NCBI GenBank assembly: GCA_003519685.1
Contig: DOWG01000013.1
Coordinates: forward strand, 8,027-14,210
DNA from: Lachnospiraceae bacterium
GTDB taxonomy: Bacteria; Bacillota; Clostridia; Lachnospirales; Lachnospiraceae
Direction of reading: 5' to 3'
DNA: 6,184 bases
Made by a program: the position numbers and the translations under genes. This document shows, piece by piece, positions 1 through 5,499 of the stretch (positions within the stretch are counted from its first letter, which is position 1; each line of letters starts with the position of its first letter). The notes beneath the pieces were generated by a model. The model saw nothing but the letters and a program-made list of their open reading frames with translations, was not told where the DNA came from and did not search any database.

Positions 1-1
1 A

Positions 2-961
2 AAACAGATTTTTAACTGGCTGCATAGTAAGCTCGCAGTCGGCTATGATGAGATGACGAATCTATCCAAAGATCTTCGCGAAACTTTGAAGGAAAGCGAG
101 CCGTTGACCGTTTTGGAAGAGGTGGACGCTCTTCATTCACAGAAAGATGGAACCGTGAAATATCTGTTTCGTCTAAAGGATGACCGGGTGATTGAAAGCG
201 TGTTGATGAAATATCATTACGGAAACAGTGTATGCATCTCTTCCCAGGTCGGCTGCCGGATGGGATGTAAGTTCTGTGCCTCAACGATCGGGGGAAAAGA
301 GAGAGATCTGCTTCCCTCCGAAATGCTGGATCAGATCTATCGAATTCAGAGTCTGACCGGAGAGCGGGTATCCCATGTGGTGGTTATGGGAACGGGGGAG
401 CCTTTTGATAATTATGATAATCTGATGCGTTTTATAAGAATTCTTACGGATCCGAACGGACTGGATCTTAGTGCAAGAAATATAACGGTTTCCACCTGCG
501 GTATTCCGGACCGCATACGGGCATTTGCCGGGGAGGGGCTGCCGATCACTCTGGCGCTTTCCCTTCACGCTCCGAACAATGAGATACGGAAGCAATTGAT
601 GCCGGTTGCGGCAAAATATGATTTATCGGAGGTCCTGGATGCTTTTCGGTATTATTATAACAAAACCGGAAGAAGACTTACCTTTGAGTATAGTCTGGTG
701 GAAGGCATCAATGATGAGGAAGAGCACGCCAGAGAGTTGTCCAGGCTGATAAAAGGGCTCAACTGCCATGTGAATTTAATTCCTGTAAATCCAATAAAAG
801 AGCGCAATTTCCGCCAATCCGAAAGCAAAAGAGTACAAAGTTTCAAAAATATACTTGAAAAAAACAGAATAAATGTTACTATTAGAAGAGAAATGGGAGC
901 AGATATCAATGCTGCCTGTGGACAGCTACGAAAGAGTTATATGGATAGCAATACCGTCTAA
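2..961 (+). CDS. rlmN: Dual-specificity RNA methyltransferase RlmN (5' end cut off by window)
   Basis: Radical-SAM enzyme that methylates C2 of A2503 in 23S rRNA; the E. coli enzyme also methylates A37 of some tRNAs. The reading frame is open from base 2. The 17 codons before the first ATG (base 53) read as typical RlmN N-terminus, beginning KQIFNWLH and leading into DEMTNLSK, so the true start lies upstream. 319 residues are visible; the family usually has about 340-350, so roughly 25-30 are missing. The CxxxCxxC cluster that binds the [4Fe-4S] centre is encoded at 254-277. The two catalytic cysteines are also present: the resolving Cys (E. coli C118 equivalent) at 233-235, seven residues before the cluster, and the methyl-carrying Cys (C355 equivalent) at 917-919 in the sequence INAACGQLR. 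The GEP motif that binds SAM lies in MGTGEPFDN. All key residues are intact. Cfr, a related enzyme acting at C8 of the same base, is less likely given this conserved housekeeping context. Confidence 0.97.
   Translation, partial: KQIFNWLHSKLAVGYDEMTNLSKDLRETLKESEPLTVLEEVDALHSQKDGTVKYLFRLKDDRVIESVLMKYHYGNSVCISSQVGCRMGCKFCASTIGGKERDLLPSEMLDQIYRIQSLTGERVSHVVVMGTGEPFDNYDNLMRFIRILTDPNGLDLSARNITVSTCGIPDRIRAFAGEGLPITLALSLHAPNNEIRKQLMPVAAKYDLSEVLDAFRYYYNKTGRRLTFEYSLVEGINDEEEHARELSRLIKGLNCHVNLIPVNPIKERNFRQSESKRVQSFKNILEKNRINVTIRREMGADINAACGQLRKSYMDSNTV
855..882 (+). promoter_or_regulatory. Candidate sigma-A-type promoter inside the 3' end of rlmN
   Basis: TTGAAA at 855-860 matches five of six bases of the -35 consensus. 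TACTAT at 877-882 matches four of six bases of the -10 consensus. The spacer is 16 bases, and a TG one base upstream of the -10 (874-875) makes it an extended -10. It lies about 110 bases before the phosphatase start, in an AT-rich patch of rlmN coding sequence. It could give the phosphatase-kinase pair transcription independent of rlmN. Matches this good occur by chance in AT-rich DNA, so this is only a candidate. Confidence 0.25.
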
Positions 962-977
962 GGAGTTGTCCGGTACT

Positions 978-984
978 AGGAGGT
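978..984 (+). promoter_or_regulatory. Strong ribosome binding site that sets the TTG start of prpC
   Basis: AGGAGGT is a full match to the anti-Shine-Dalgarno sequence and sits 6 bases before the TTG at 991. No ATG or GTG nearby fits the conserved protein start, so this site decides the TTG start. Confidence 0.85.
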
Positions 985-990
985 GCAGAC

Positions 991-1719
991 TTGGAAGCAT
1001 TTTCAATAACTGATATTGGAGAAAAACGAAGGGTAAACCAGGACTATGTTTTCTGCGAGGTAAATCCGGTTGGACAACTTCCGAATTTATTTATTGTTGC
1101 AGATGGAATGGGAGGACATAATGCCGGTGATTATGCTTCAAGATTCTGTGTTGAGTATTTTACACAAAAGATAAGGTCGGGTAAAAATTCTTCCCCTATC
1201 CCCTTGATTGAGACGTCAATCAAAGAGACAAATGAGGTCCTGAGAAGCAAGGCGGAGGAAAAAACCGAATTAGAGGGTATGGGAACAACCTTTGTGGTTG
1301 CGACCATATTTGATAGAACGATGTATGTGGCCAATATTGGTGATAGCAGATTATATGTTATCGGTAAGGAAATAAAACAGATCACGGAGGATCACAGCCT
1401 CGTTGAGGCAATGGTTAAAACAGGAGAACTAAACCGGGATCAGGCAAGAGTTCATCCCAATAAGAACATAATTACCAGAGCGCTTGGTGCAAATGAGACG
1501 GTCGAGCCTGACTTTTTTGAAGTAAGTCTGGAGGAGAAAGATATTGTACTAATGTGTTCCGATGGCCTGACCAATATGTTGGAAGATAAGTTGATTGAGA
1601 AAATTGTCAGAGAAAATGATAATCCGGAAATAGCAGCGGAAACCTTAGTAAGAGAAGCCAATAAAAACGGTGGGAAAGACAATATTGCAATCATAATTAT
1701 TAGTTTAAAGAAGAGGTGA
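991..1719 (+). CDS. prpC: PP2C-family protein Ser/Thr phosphatase (PrpC/Stp)
   Basis: Cytosolic metal-dependent phosphatase, expected to remove phosphates placed by the adjacent PASTA kinase on the kinase itself and on its substrates. The protein has 242 residues, the usual length for bacterial stand-alone Stp/PrpC (about 240-255). The PP2C motifs appear in order: D8 with RRVNQD at 13-18; VADGMGGH around D38-G39, which bind the two metal ions; the GMGTT segment at 96-100; GDSR at 117-120; the flap region near EDHSLVEAMVKTGEL; CSDGL with D191; and GGKDN with D230 and N231. All metal-ligand aspartates are present, so it should be active. There is no signal peptide or membrane segment. It starts with TTG after a perfect AGGAGGT. 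It follows rlmN by 29 bases and stops 5 bases before the kinase start, so the antagonists are very probably co-transcribed and translationally linked. The specific activity is inferred from the family and the pairing. Confidence 0.95.
   Translation: MEAFSITDIGEKRRVNQDYVFCEVNPVGQLPNLFIVADGMGGHNAGDYASRFCVEYFTQKIRSGKNSSPIPLIETSIKETNEVLRSKAEEKTELEGMGTTFVVATIFDRTMYVANIGDSRLYVIGKEIKQITEDHSLVEAMVKTGELNRDQARVHPNKNIITRALGANETVEPDFFEVSLEEKDIVLMCSDGLTNMLEDKLIEKIVRENDNPEIAAETLVREANKNGGKDNIAIIIISLKKR
1713..1719 (+). promoter_or_regulatory. Ribosome binding site of prkC overlapping the prpC stop codon
   Basis: GAGGTGA, a 7-base match to the anti-Shine-Dalgarno sequence, ends with the TGA stop of the phosphatase gene and sits 5 bases before the ATG at 1725. 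This supports 1725 rather than the in-frame GTG at 1716, which lies inside the binding site. Ribosomes ending on prpC would stand on the prkC binding site, as in translational coupling. Confidence 0.75.
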
Positions 1720-1724
1720 GGAAT

Positions 1725-3851
1725 ATGTTGAAATCCGGTATGATTATCAGTGATCGGTATGAAATAGTTGATAAAGTTGGTTCAGGCGGAATGGCGGATG
1801 TATATAAAGCAAAAGACCAGAGACTGAATCGTTTTGTTGCTATAAAGATTTTAAAACCGGAGTATTCCAGTGATAAAAGCTTTGTCAATAAATTCAGAGG
1901 GGAAGCACAATCCGCAGCATGTCTTTCCCATCCCAATATCGTAAATGTCTATGATGTTGGTGATGACAGCGGACTTCATTACATTGTAATGGAGCTGGTA
2001 GAAGGAATTACGCTGAAGAAATTTATTGAGAAAAAGGGTAAACTTGAGATTAAGGAAGCGGTCGGTATTGCGATACAGATTGCGCAGGGGATGGAGGCCG
2101 CCCATAATAATAATATAATTCATCGGGATATTAAGCCTCAGAATATTATAATTTCCAGAGAGGGCAAGGTTAAGGTTACGGATTTTGGAATCGCGAAAGC
2201 TTCGAATTCCAATACCATAACCTCGAATGCTATGGGCTCCGTCCACTATTTATCTCCGGAGCAGGCCAGAGGCGGATATAGTGATGAGAAGAGCGATATC
2301 TATTCTCTTGGTGTAACAATTTATGAGATGCTTTCCGGTAAAGTACCCTTTGCTGGTGATAATACCGTGTCCGTTGCACTTCTTCACATTCAGGGGGAGG
2401 CTATGCCGCTTCGTGAATTGGATCCGGAAATTCCAGTCAGTCTAGATAAAATAGTACAGAAATGTATGCAGAAACGTCCGGAAAGACGATACCACTCGGC
2501 TTCCGAGCTGATTGCTGATTTGAAAAAAGCGATCGCCCATCCGGATGGAGATTTTGTACAGATACCTGCATTTGTTGCAAATGATTCCCCGACAATTAAT
2601 ATATCCGATGATTTGAGTAGAATTAAGAATGGCACTTATATGGATGAGGATGAGCATGAGTCAAAGGCCGGATATACCAATAATGCCATGGAAGACGATG
2701 ATGAGGATCTGGACAGTGTTGATACGAAGATGGATAAATTTGTTGTTGCCGGCAGTATTGTAACGATTGTTGTTTTGGCATTGGCAATAACCTTTATTGT
2801 GCTTTGGTTTGTTTTCCCGAAGAACAAGAAGAAACCGACCGACCCGAATAATCCGGAAATAACCGTAACTCCCGATCCGGAACTTACTCCGACCCCATCG
2901 GCAGAACCAAGTGTAGAAACCTTTGAGGTTCCTAAAGTAATTGGTCTTACCAAGGAAGATGCAGAGGCACTCATTAAGACAAAATATAAGGATGCAATTA
3001 TACGTTATGGAGAGGATTATTCGGACGATATTGAGGAAGGATTTGTTTGCGAGCAATATCCTCAGGAGAGTACCGAGTATCCGGTGACCTCAGAGGTTAA
3101 GCTGACGATCAGTACTGGGAAAGAGCCGATTGAAATTCCGGATGTGCATGGACTTTCCGAAGCGCAGGCAGAGAAAAAACTAACGGATAAGGATTATCAG
3201 TTTGATGTGGAAAAGGAATACGTGGCAGATAATTCCATAGCGGAAGGTCTTGTAATCTCTACAAAACCGGATCGGGGTACCAAGGCTGTTAAGGGTGACA
3301 AAGTCACGATTGTGGTAAGCACAGGTCCGGAAAACAAACAGGTATCCGTTCCTAAGTTAATTGGTTCTACCAAAGAGCAGGCAAAGAAGCTGCTTAAGGA
3401 TGCCGGATTAGAGCTTGGAAATGTAAAAACTGATAAATCTGAAACCTATCCTGCCGGACAGATTACGTACCAGAGTACTTCCTCAGGTCAGTTAGTGGAT
3501 CCCGGAACACGGATCGATGTTATTATCAGCACCGGACCTTCCGGAGGCGGTAGCGAGCCGGGCAGCGAGGTAAGATATATAGGTGAAGTGTATATTGATG
3601 TTAATCCATTTGACTATCTGGGAACCGATGAAGGAGAAATCGTTCTTGAGATGGAGCAGGATGGCTGGGTAACCCCGATTATGGATGAAGTGCGGTCGTC
3701 CGGTGAGTTTCCTTTTAACCTCACAGGGATTGAAGGAGATAGTGATACTCCAGGCATTGTCGTGATGTATGTCGATGGCGCAGCGTTTAAATTGCCCGGA
3801 GAGCAGGAACCAAAGACTTGGGTTGTAAATTTTGAAGCTGTGGAGGATTAG
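1725..3851 (+). CDS. prkC: Membrane Ser/Thr protein kinase with three PASTA repeats (PrkC/PknB family)
   Basis: Receptor-type Hanks kinase: the cytoplasmic kinase domain phosphorylates Ser/Thr on proteins of cell-wall synthesis, division, translation and metabolism, while extracellular PASTA repeats bind muropeptides or lipid II (family knowledge). The protein has 708 residues. Kinase domain about 10-272: glycine loop GSGGMADV at 19-26, ATP lysine K41, catalytic HRDIKPQN at 133-140, DFG at 153-155, activation loop with likely autophosphorylation sites T164, T166 and S167, and SPEQARG at 177-183. An acidic juxtamembrane stretch spans about 306-338. One transmembrane helix spans about 339-364, followed by lysines and a Pro/Thr-rich spacer at 371-399. 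PASTA repeats lie at about 398-466, 467-536 and 537-606. A Gly/Ser-rich hinge leads to a C-terminal domain of about 90 residues (617-708). There is no signal peptide, so the single helix puts the C-terminus outside. The ATG at 1725 is chosen because of its binding site and because MLKSGMIISDRYEI is the usual family start. All catalytic residues are intact. Confidence 0.96.
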   Translation: MLKSGMIISDRYEIVDKVGSGGMADVYKAKDQRLNRFVAIKILKPEYSSDKSFVNKFRGEAQSAACLSHPNIVNVYDVGDDSGLHYIVMELVEGITLKKFIEKKGKLEIKEAVGIAIQIAQGMEAAHNNNIIHRDIKPQNIIISREGKVKVTDFGIAKASNSNTITSNAMGSVHYLSPEQARGGYSDEKSDIYSLGVTIYEMLSGKVPFAGDNTVSVALLHIQGEAMPLRELDPEIPVSLDKIVQKCMQKRPERRYHSASELIADLKKAIAHPDGDFVQIPAFVANDSPTINISDDLSRIKNGTYMDEDEHESKAGYTNNAMEDDDEDLDSVDTKMDKFVVAGSIVTIVVLALAITFIVLWFVFPKNKKKPTDPNNPEITVTPDPELTPTPSAEPSVETFEVPKVIGLTKEDAEALIKTKYKDAIIRYGEDYSDDIEEGFVCEQYPQESTEYPVTSEVKLTISTGKEPIEIPDVHGLSEAQAEKKLTDKDYQFDVEKEYVADNSIAEGLVISTKPDRGTKAVKGDKVTIVVSTGPENKQVSVPKLIGSTKEQAKKLLKDAGLELGNVKTDKSETYPAGQITYQSTSSGQLVDPGTRIDVIISTGPSGGGSEPGSEVRYIGEVYIDVNPFDYLGTDEGEIVLEMEQDGWVTPIMDEVRSSGEFPFNLTGIEGDSDTPGIVVMYVDGAAFKLPGEQEPKTWVVNFEAVED
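2739..2816 (+). other. Single transmembrane segment of the PASTA kinase
   Basis: Residues 339-364 are an unbroken run of about 26 hydrophobic residues starting FVVAGSIV and ending LWFVF. It follows an acidic stretch and precedes the basic PKNKKK. This segment separates the cytoplasmic kinase from the outer PASTA part. The positive charges on the outer side run against the positive-inside rule, but the family topology leaves little doubt. Confidence 0.9.
2916..3542 (+). repeat. Three tandem PASTA repeats within prkC
   Basis: Three units of about 69-70 residues are encoded at 2916-3122, 3123-3332 and 3333-3542. Each begins with a (V/I)P(K/D)(V/L)xGx(T/S) motif (VPKVIGLT, IPDVHGLS, VPKLIGST), has an AxxxL helix, and ends in a strand closing with STG (TISTGK, VVSTGP, IISTGP). 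The repeats follow one another with no spacers, as in an extended rod. Repeat 1 carries the only cysteine of the outer part (C442). Repeats 1 and 3 are more alike at the DNA level near their starts than either is to repeat 2. Confidence 0.92.
3842..3846 (+). promoter_or_regulatory. Ribosome binding site of rsgA inside the end of prkC
   Basis: GGAGG lies in the last codons of the kinase gene, 6 bases before the TTG at 3853. This decides the rsgA start: the more upstream in-frame TTG at 3832 has no binding site and would add seven residues that match nothing typical of RsgA. Confidence 0.8.
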
Positions 3852-3852
3852 T

Positions 3853-4734
3853 TTGAAGGGAAAGATTATCAAAGGTATCGCCGGATTTTACTATGTTCAT
3901 ACACCAGAGAAAAACATTACGTATGAATGCAAGGCAAAGGGTATATTCCGTAAAAAGAATATAAAGCCCCTGGTGGGTGATGATGTAGAGATAAGTACCG
4001 ATAATCAGCCTATGGGGAAAGGAATTATTTGTGACATCCTTCCCAGAAAGAATTCATTGATCAGGCCGGCTGTAGCAAATGTGGATCAAGCTTTGGTTTT
4101 ATTTGCTGCGGCGGAGCCGGATCCGAATTTAAATCTCCTGGACCGCTTCTTGGTCATGATGCAGAAACAGGGGGTTAAAACAATCATTTGTTTTAATAAG
4201 AAAGATATTGTATCCAATAAGGAGATATCAATGCTTCGGGATACCTATCTAAGCTGCGGCTATGAAGTATTTACAACCAGTGTACGAAATCAGGATGGAA
4301 TCCTGGATGTTTATGAATATATTCAAGGAAAGACGACAGTACTTGCCGGTCCTTCGGGGGTTGGCAAGTCTTCCTTAATTAATGAGTTCGTACCGGAGGC
4401 AAGGATGGAAACCGGTATCGTCAGTGATAAAATCAAGAGGGGGAAACATACGACCAGGCATTCGGAATTGATCTATGTCAAAAACGACACGTTCCTGTGT
4501 GATACGCCCGGATTCAGTTCCCTCTATATTAATGAGATTGAAACGGACGAGCTGAAAGATTATTATATTGAGTTCAGAAAATATGAGGATAACTGCAGAT
4601 TTATCGGATGCAGGCATTTGAATGAGCCTGGTTGTGCCGTGAAGGAAGCGTTGAAAGAGAATAAGATCAGTGAGCTTCGCTATCGAAACTATGTCCTTTT
4701 ATATGAAGAATTAAAAAATCAGAAACGATATTAA
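3853..4734 (+). CDS. rsgA: Small-subunit ribosome assembly GTPase RsgA (CpgA/YloQ/YjeQ)
   Basis: GTPase that binds the 30S subunit late in assembly and checks the decoding centre; 30S binding stimulates GTP hydrolysis. The protein has 293 residues, normal for the Gram-positive form (about 290-300). An N-terminal OB-fold (about 1-70) begins MKGKIIKGIAGFYYV. A circularly permuted GTPase follows, with motifs in G4-G5-G1-G2-G3 order: NKKD at 115-118, TTSV near 141-144, the P-loop GPSGVGKSS at 166-174, HTTRH at 199-203 and DTPGF at 217-221. A C-terminal zinc knuckle has ligands C248, C253, H255 and C261 in the family spacing C-x4-C-x-H-x5-C. Nothing is missing. It starts with TTG, one base after the kinase stop codon, so its translation is probably coupled to prkC. 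In B. subtilis the orthologue CpgA is a reported PrkC substrate, and it also has a reported metabolite-repair activity on 4-phosphoerythronate; whether either holds here is inference. Confidence 0.97.
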   Translation: MKGKIIKGIAGFYYVHTPEKNITYECKAKGIFRKKNIKPLVGDDVEISTDNQPMGKGIICDILPRKNSLIRPAVANVDQALVLFAAAEPDPNLNLLDRFLVMMQKQGVKTIICFNKKDIVSNKEISMLRDTYLSCGYEVFTTSVRNQDGILDVYEYIQGKTTVLAGPSGVGKSSLINEFVPEARMETGIVSDKIKRGKHTTRHSELIYVKNDTFLCDTPGFSSLYINEIETDELKDYYIEFRKYEDNCRFIGCRHLNEPGCAVKEALKENKISELRYRNYVLLYEELKNQKRY

Positions 4735-4760
4735 CCGATAGTTCAGAAAGTGGGATCAGA

Positions 4761-5423
4761 ATGATTAAGCTGGCTCCGTCGATATTGGCGGCGGATTTTA
4801 ACAGATTAGGGGAACAGATTCACTCCGTGGAAGATGCCGGAGCGGAGTATCTGCATATTGATGTAATGGACGGTAACTTCGTGCCCAGCATCAGTTTTGG
4901 AATGCCGGTAATAAGCTCCATTCGAAAAAGCACAAAGCTTGTATTTGATGTGCATTTGATGGTGGAGGAGCCGATCCGTTATCTGGAGGATTTTAAAGAG
5001 GCCGGAGCGGATATTCTTACTGTTCATGCGGAGGCCTGTAAGCATCTGAACCGTACGATAGCAGGAATCAAAGAGCTGGGCTGTAGGGCAGGGGTGGCAT
5101 TAAATCCCGCAACACCATTAAATGTGCTGGATTATGTTCTTGAGGATCTGGATATGGTACTCCTTATGAGTGTAAATCCCGGCTTTGGCGGACAAACCTT
5201 TCTCCCGAATTCCTTATGCAAAATAAAACAGCTTAAGGAAATGGCAGACAGGGCCGGAGCGGATATTGATATTGAGGTAGACGGAGGCATTCATACCTCC
5301 AATGTAGCCGATGTTATAGAAGCAGGTGCTAATGTGATTGTAGCCGGTACGGCTGTATTTAGAGGAAACATCAAGGAAAACATAGCAGAATTTAAAAATA
5401 AATTTTCAGCTTTTCCTATGTAA
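4761..5423 (+). CDS. rpe: Ribulose-phosphate 3-epimerase
   Basis: Interconverts D-ribulose 5-phosphate and D-xylulose 5-phosphate in the pentose phosphate pathway, in the cytoplasm. The protein has 220 residues, the usual family length, and forms a complete TIM barrel. Visible motifs: LAPSILAADF at 4-13 with S7; HIDVMDGNFVPS at 32-43; FDVHLMVEEP at 62-71; NPGFGGQTF at 139-147; EVDGGI at 172-177; and the phosphate-binding segment VIVAGTAVF at 192-200. The metal ligands are H32, D34, H65 and D174, with D34 and D174 also serving as the acid/base pair. All are present. The start ATG follows a weak binding site (GGGA at 4752-4755, 5 bases away). It lies 26 bases after rsgA, with no terminator between, so it is probably in the same operon. 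No signs of decay or transfer. Confidence 0.97.
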   Translation: MIKLAPSILAADFNRLGEQIHSVEDAGAEYLHIDVMDGNFVPSISFGMPVISSIRKSTKLVFDVHLMVEEPIRYLEDFKEAGADILTVHAEACKHLNRTIAGIKELGCRAGVALNPATPLNVLDYVLEDLDMVLLMSVNPGFGGQTFLPNSLCKIKQLKEMADRAGADIDIEVDGGIHTSNVADVIEAGANVIVAGTAVFRGNIKENIAEFKNKFSAFPM

Positions 5424-5429
5424 TCTCGC

Positions 5430-5473
5430 AAAAAACCTGCGAACCTAAAGTTTTGGCATGGGCGTTTGCAGGT
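5430..5473 (-). terminator. Hairpin between rpe and thiN; terminator-like only for the minus strand
   Basis: The arms 5435-5444 (ACCTGCGAAC) and 5464-5473 (GTTTGCAGGT) pair over 10 bases with one G-U wobble, around a 19-base loop. Six A bases (5430-5435) run into the 5' arm. Read on the minus strand, the stem is therefore followed by a run of T, the form of an intrinsic terminator. On the plus strand no T-run follows the stem, so it should not end rpe transcription by this mechanism. It could instead act as an RNA-stability or processing hairpin in the operon transcript, or be a copy of a short dispersed repeat. The pairing is seen directly; the role is inference. Confidence 0.45.
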
Positions 5474-5480
5474 AGTCAAG

Positions 5481-5486
5481 AAAGGG
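5481..5486 (+). promoter_or_regulatory. Likely ribosome binding site of thiN, unusually far from the start
   Basis: AAAGGG is the only purine-rich binding-site candidate before thiN. It lies 13 bases from the ATG at 5500, longer than the usual 5-9. The spacer is AT-rich (a GTTATTATT run). The next in-frame ATG (5509) has no better site, so 5500 is kept with some doubt. Confidence 0.5.
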
Positions 5487-5499
5487 CATAGTTATTATT

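Noticed and set aside
53..961. rlmN beginning at the ATG at base 53
   Set aside because: The frame is open upstream to the window edge and codes for conserved RlmN residues there; no binding site precedes base 53. The gene is cut by the window rather than short.
1716..1724. GTG start at 1716 for the kinase, overlapping the phosphatase stop by 4 bases
   Set aside because: The GTG lies within the GAGGTGA binding site that serves the ATG at 1725, and the added residues MRN are not typical of the family start.
1851..2246. 131-codon open frame on the minus strand within prkC
   Set aside because: It lies wholly inside a strongly conserved kinase domain, has no recognisable motif and is explained as a shadow of the sense codons.
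2661..3056. 131-codon open frame on the minus strand opposite the transmembrane and first PASTA region
   Set aside because: It is antisense to conserved coding sequence and its composition simply mirrors the sense strand; no binding site or family resemblance was seen.
3832..3852. TTG start at 3832 for rsgA, overlapping prkC
   Set aside because: No binding site is in place, and the added seven residues lie before the normal family start. The TTG at 3853 has GGAGG 6 bases upstream.
5435..5473. Sense-strand intrinsic terminator of rpe
   Set aside because: The stem is followed by AGTCAAGAAAGGG on the plus strand, with no T-run.
5424..5499. TPP riboswitch before thiN
   Set aside because: The thi-box pieces (CUGAGA and the ACCUGAU-like segment) are absent, and the 76-base gap is too short for the complete element.
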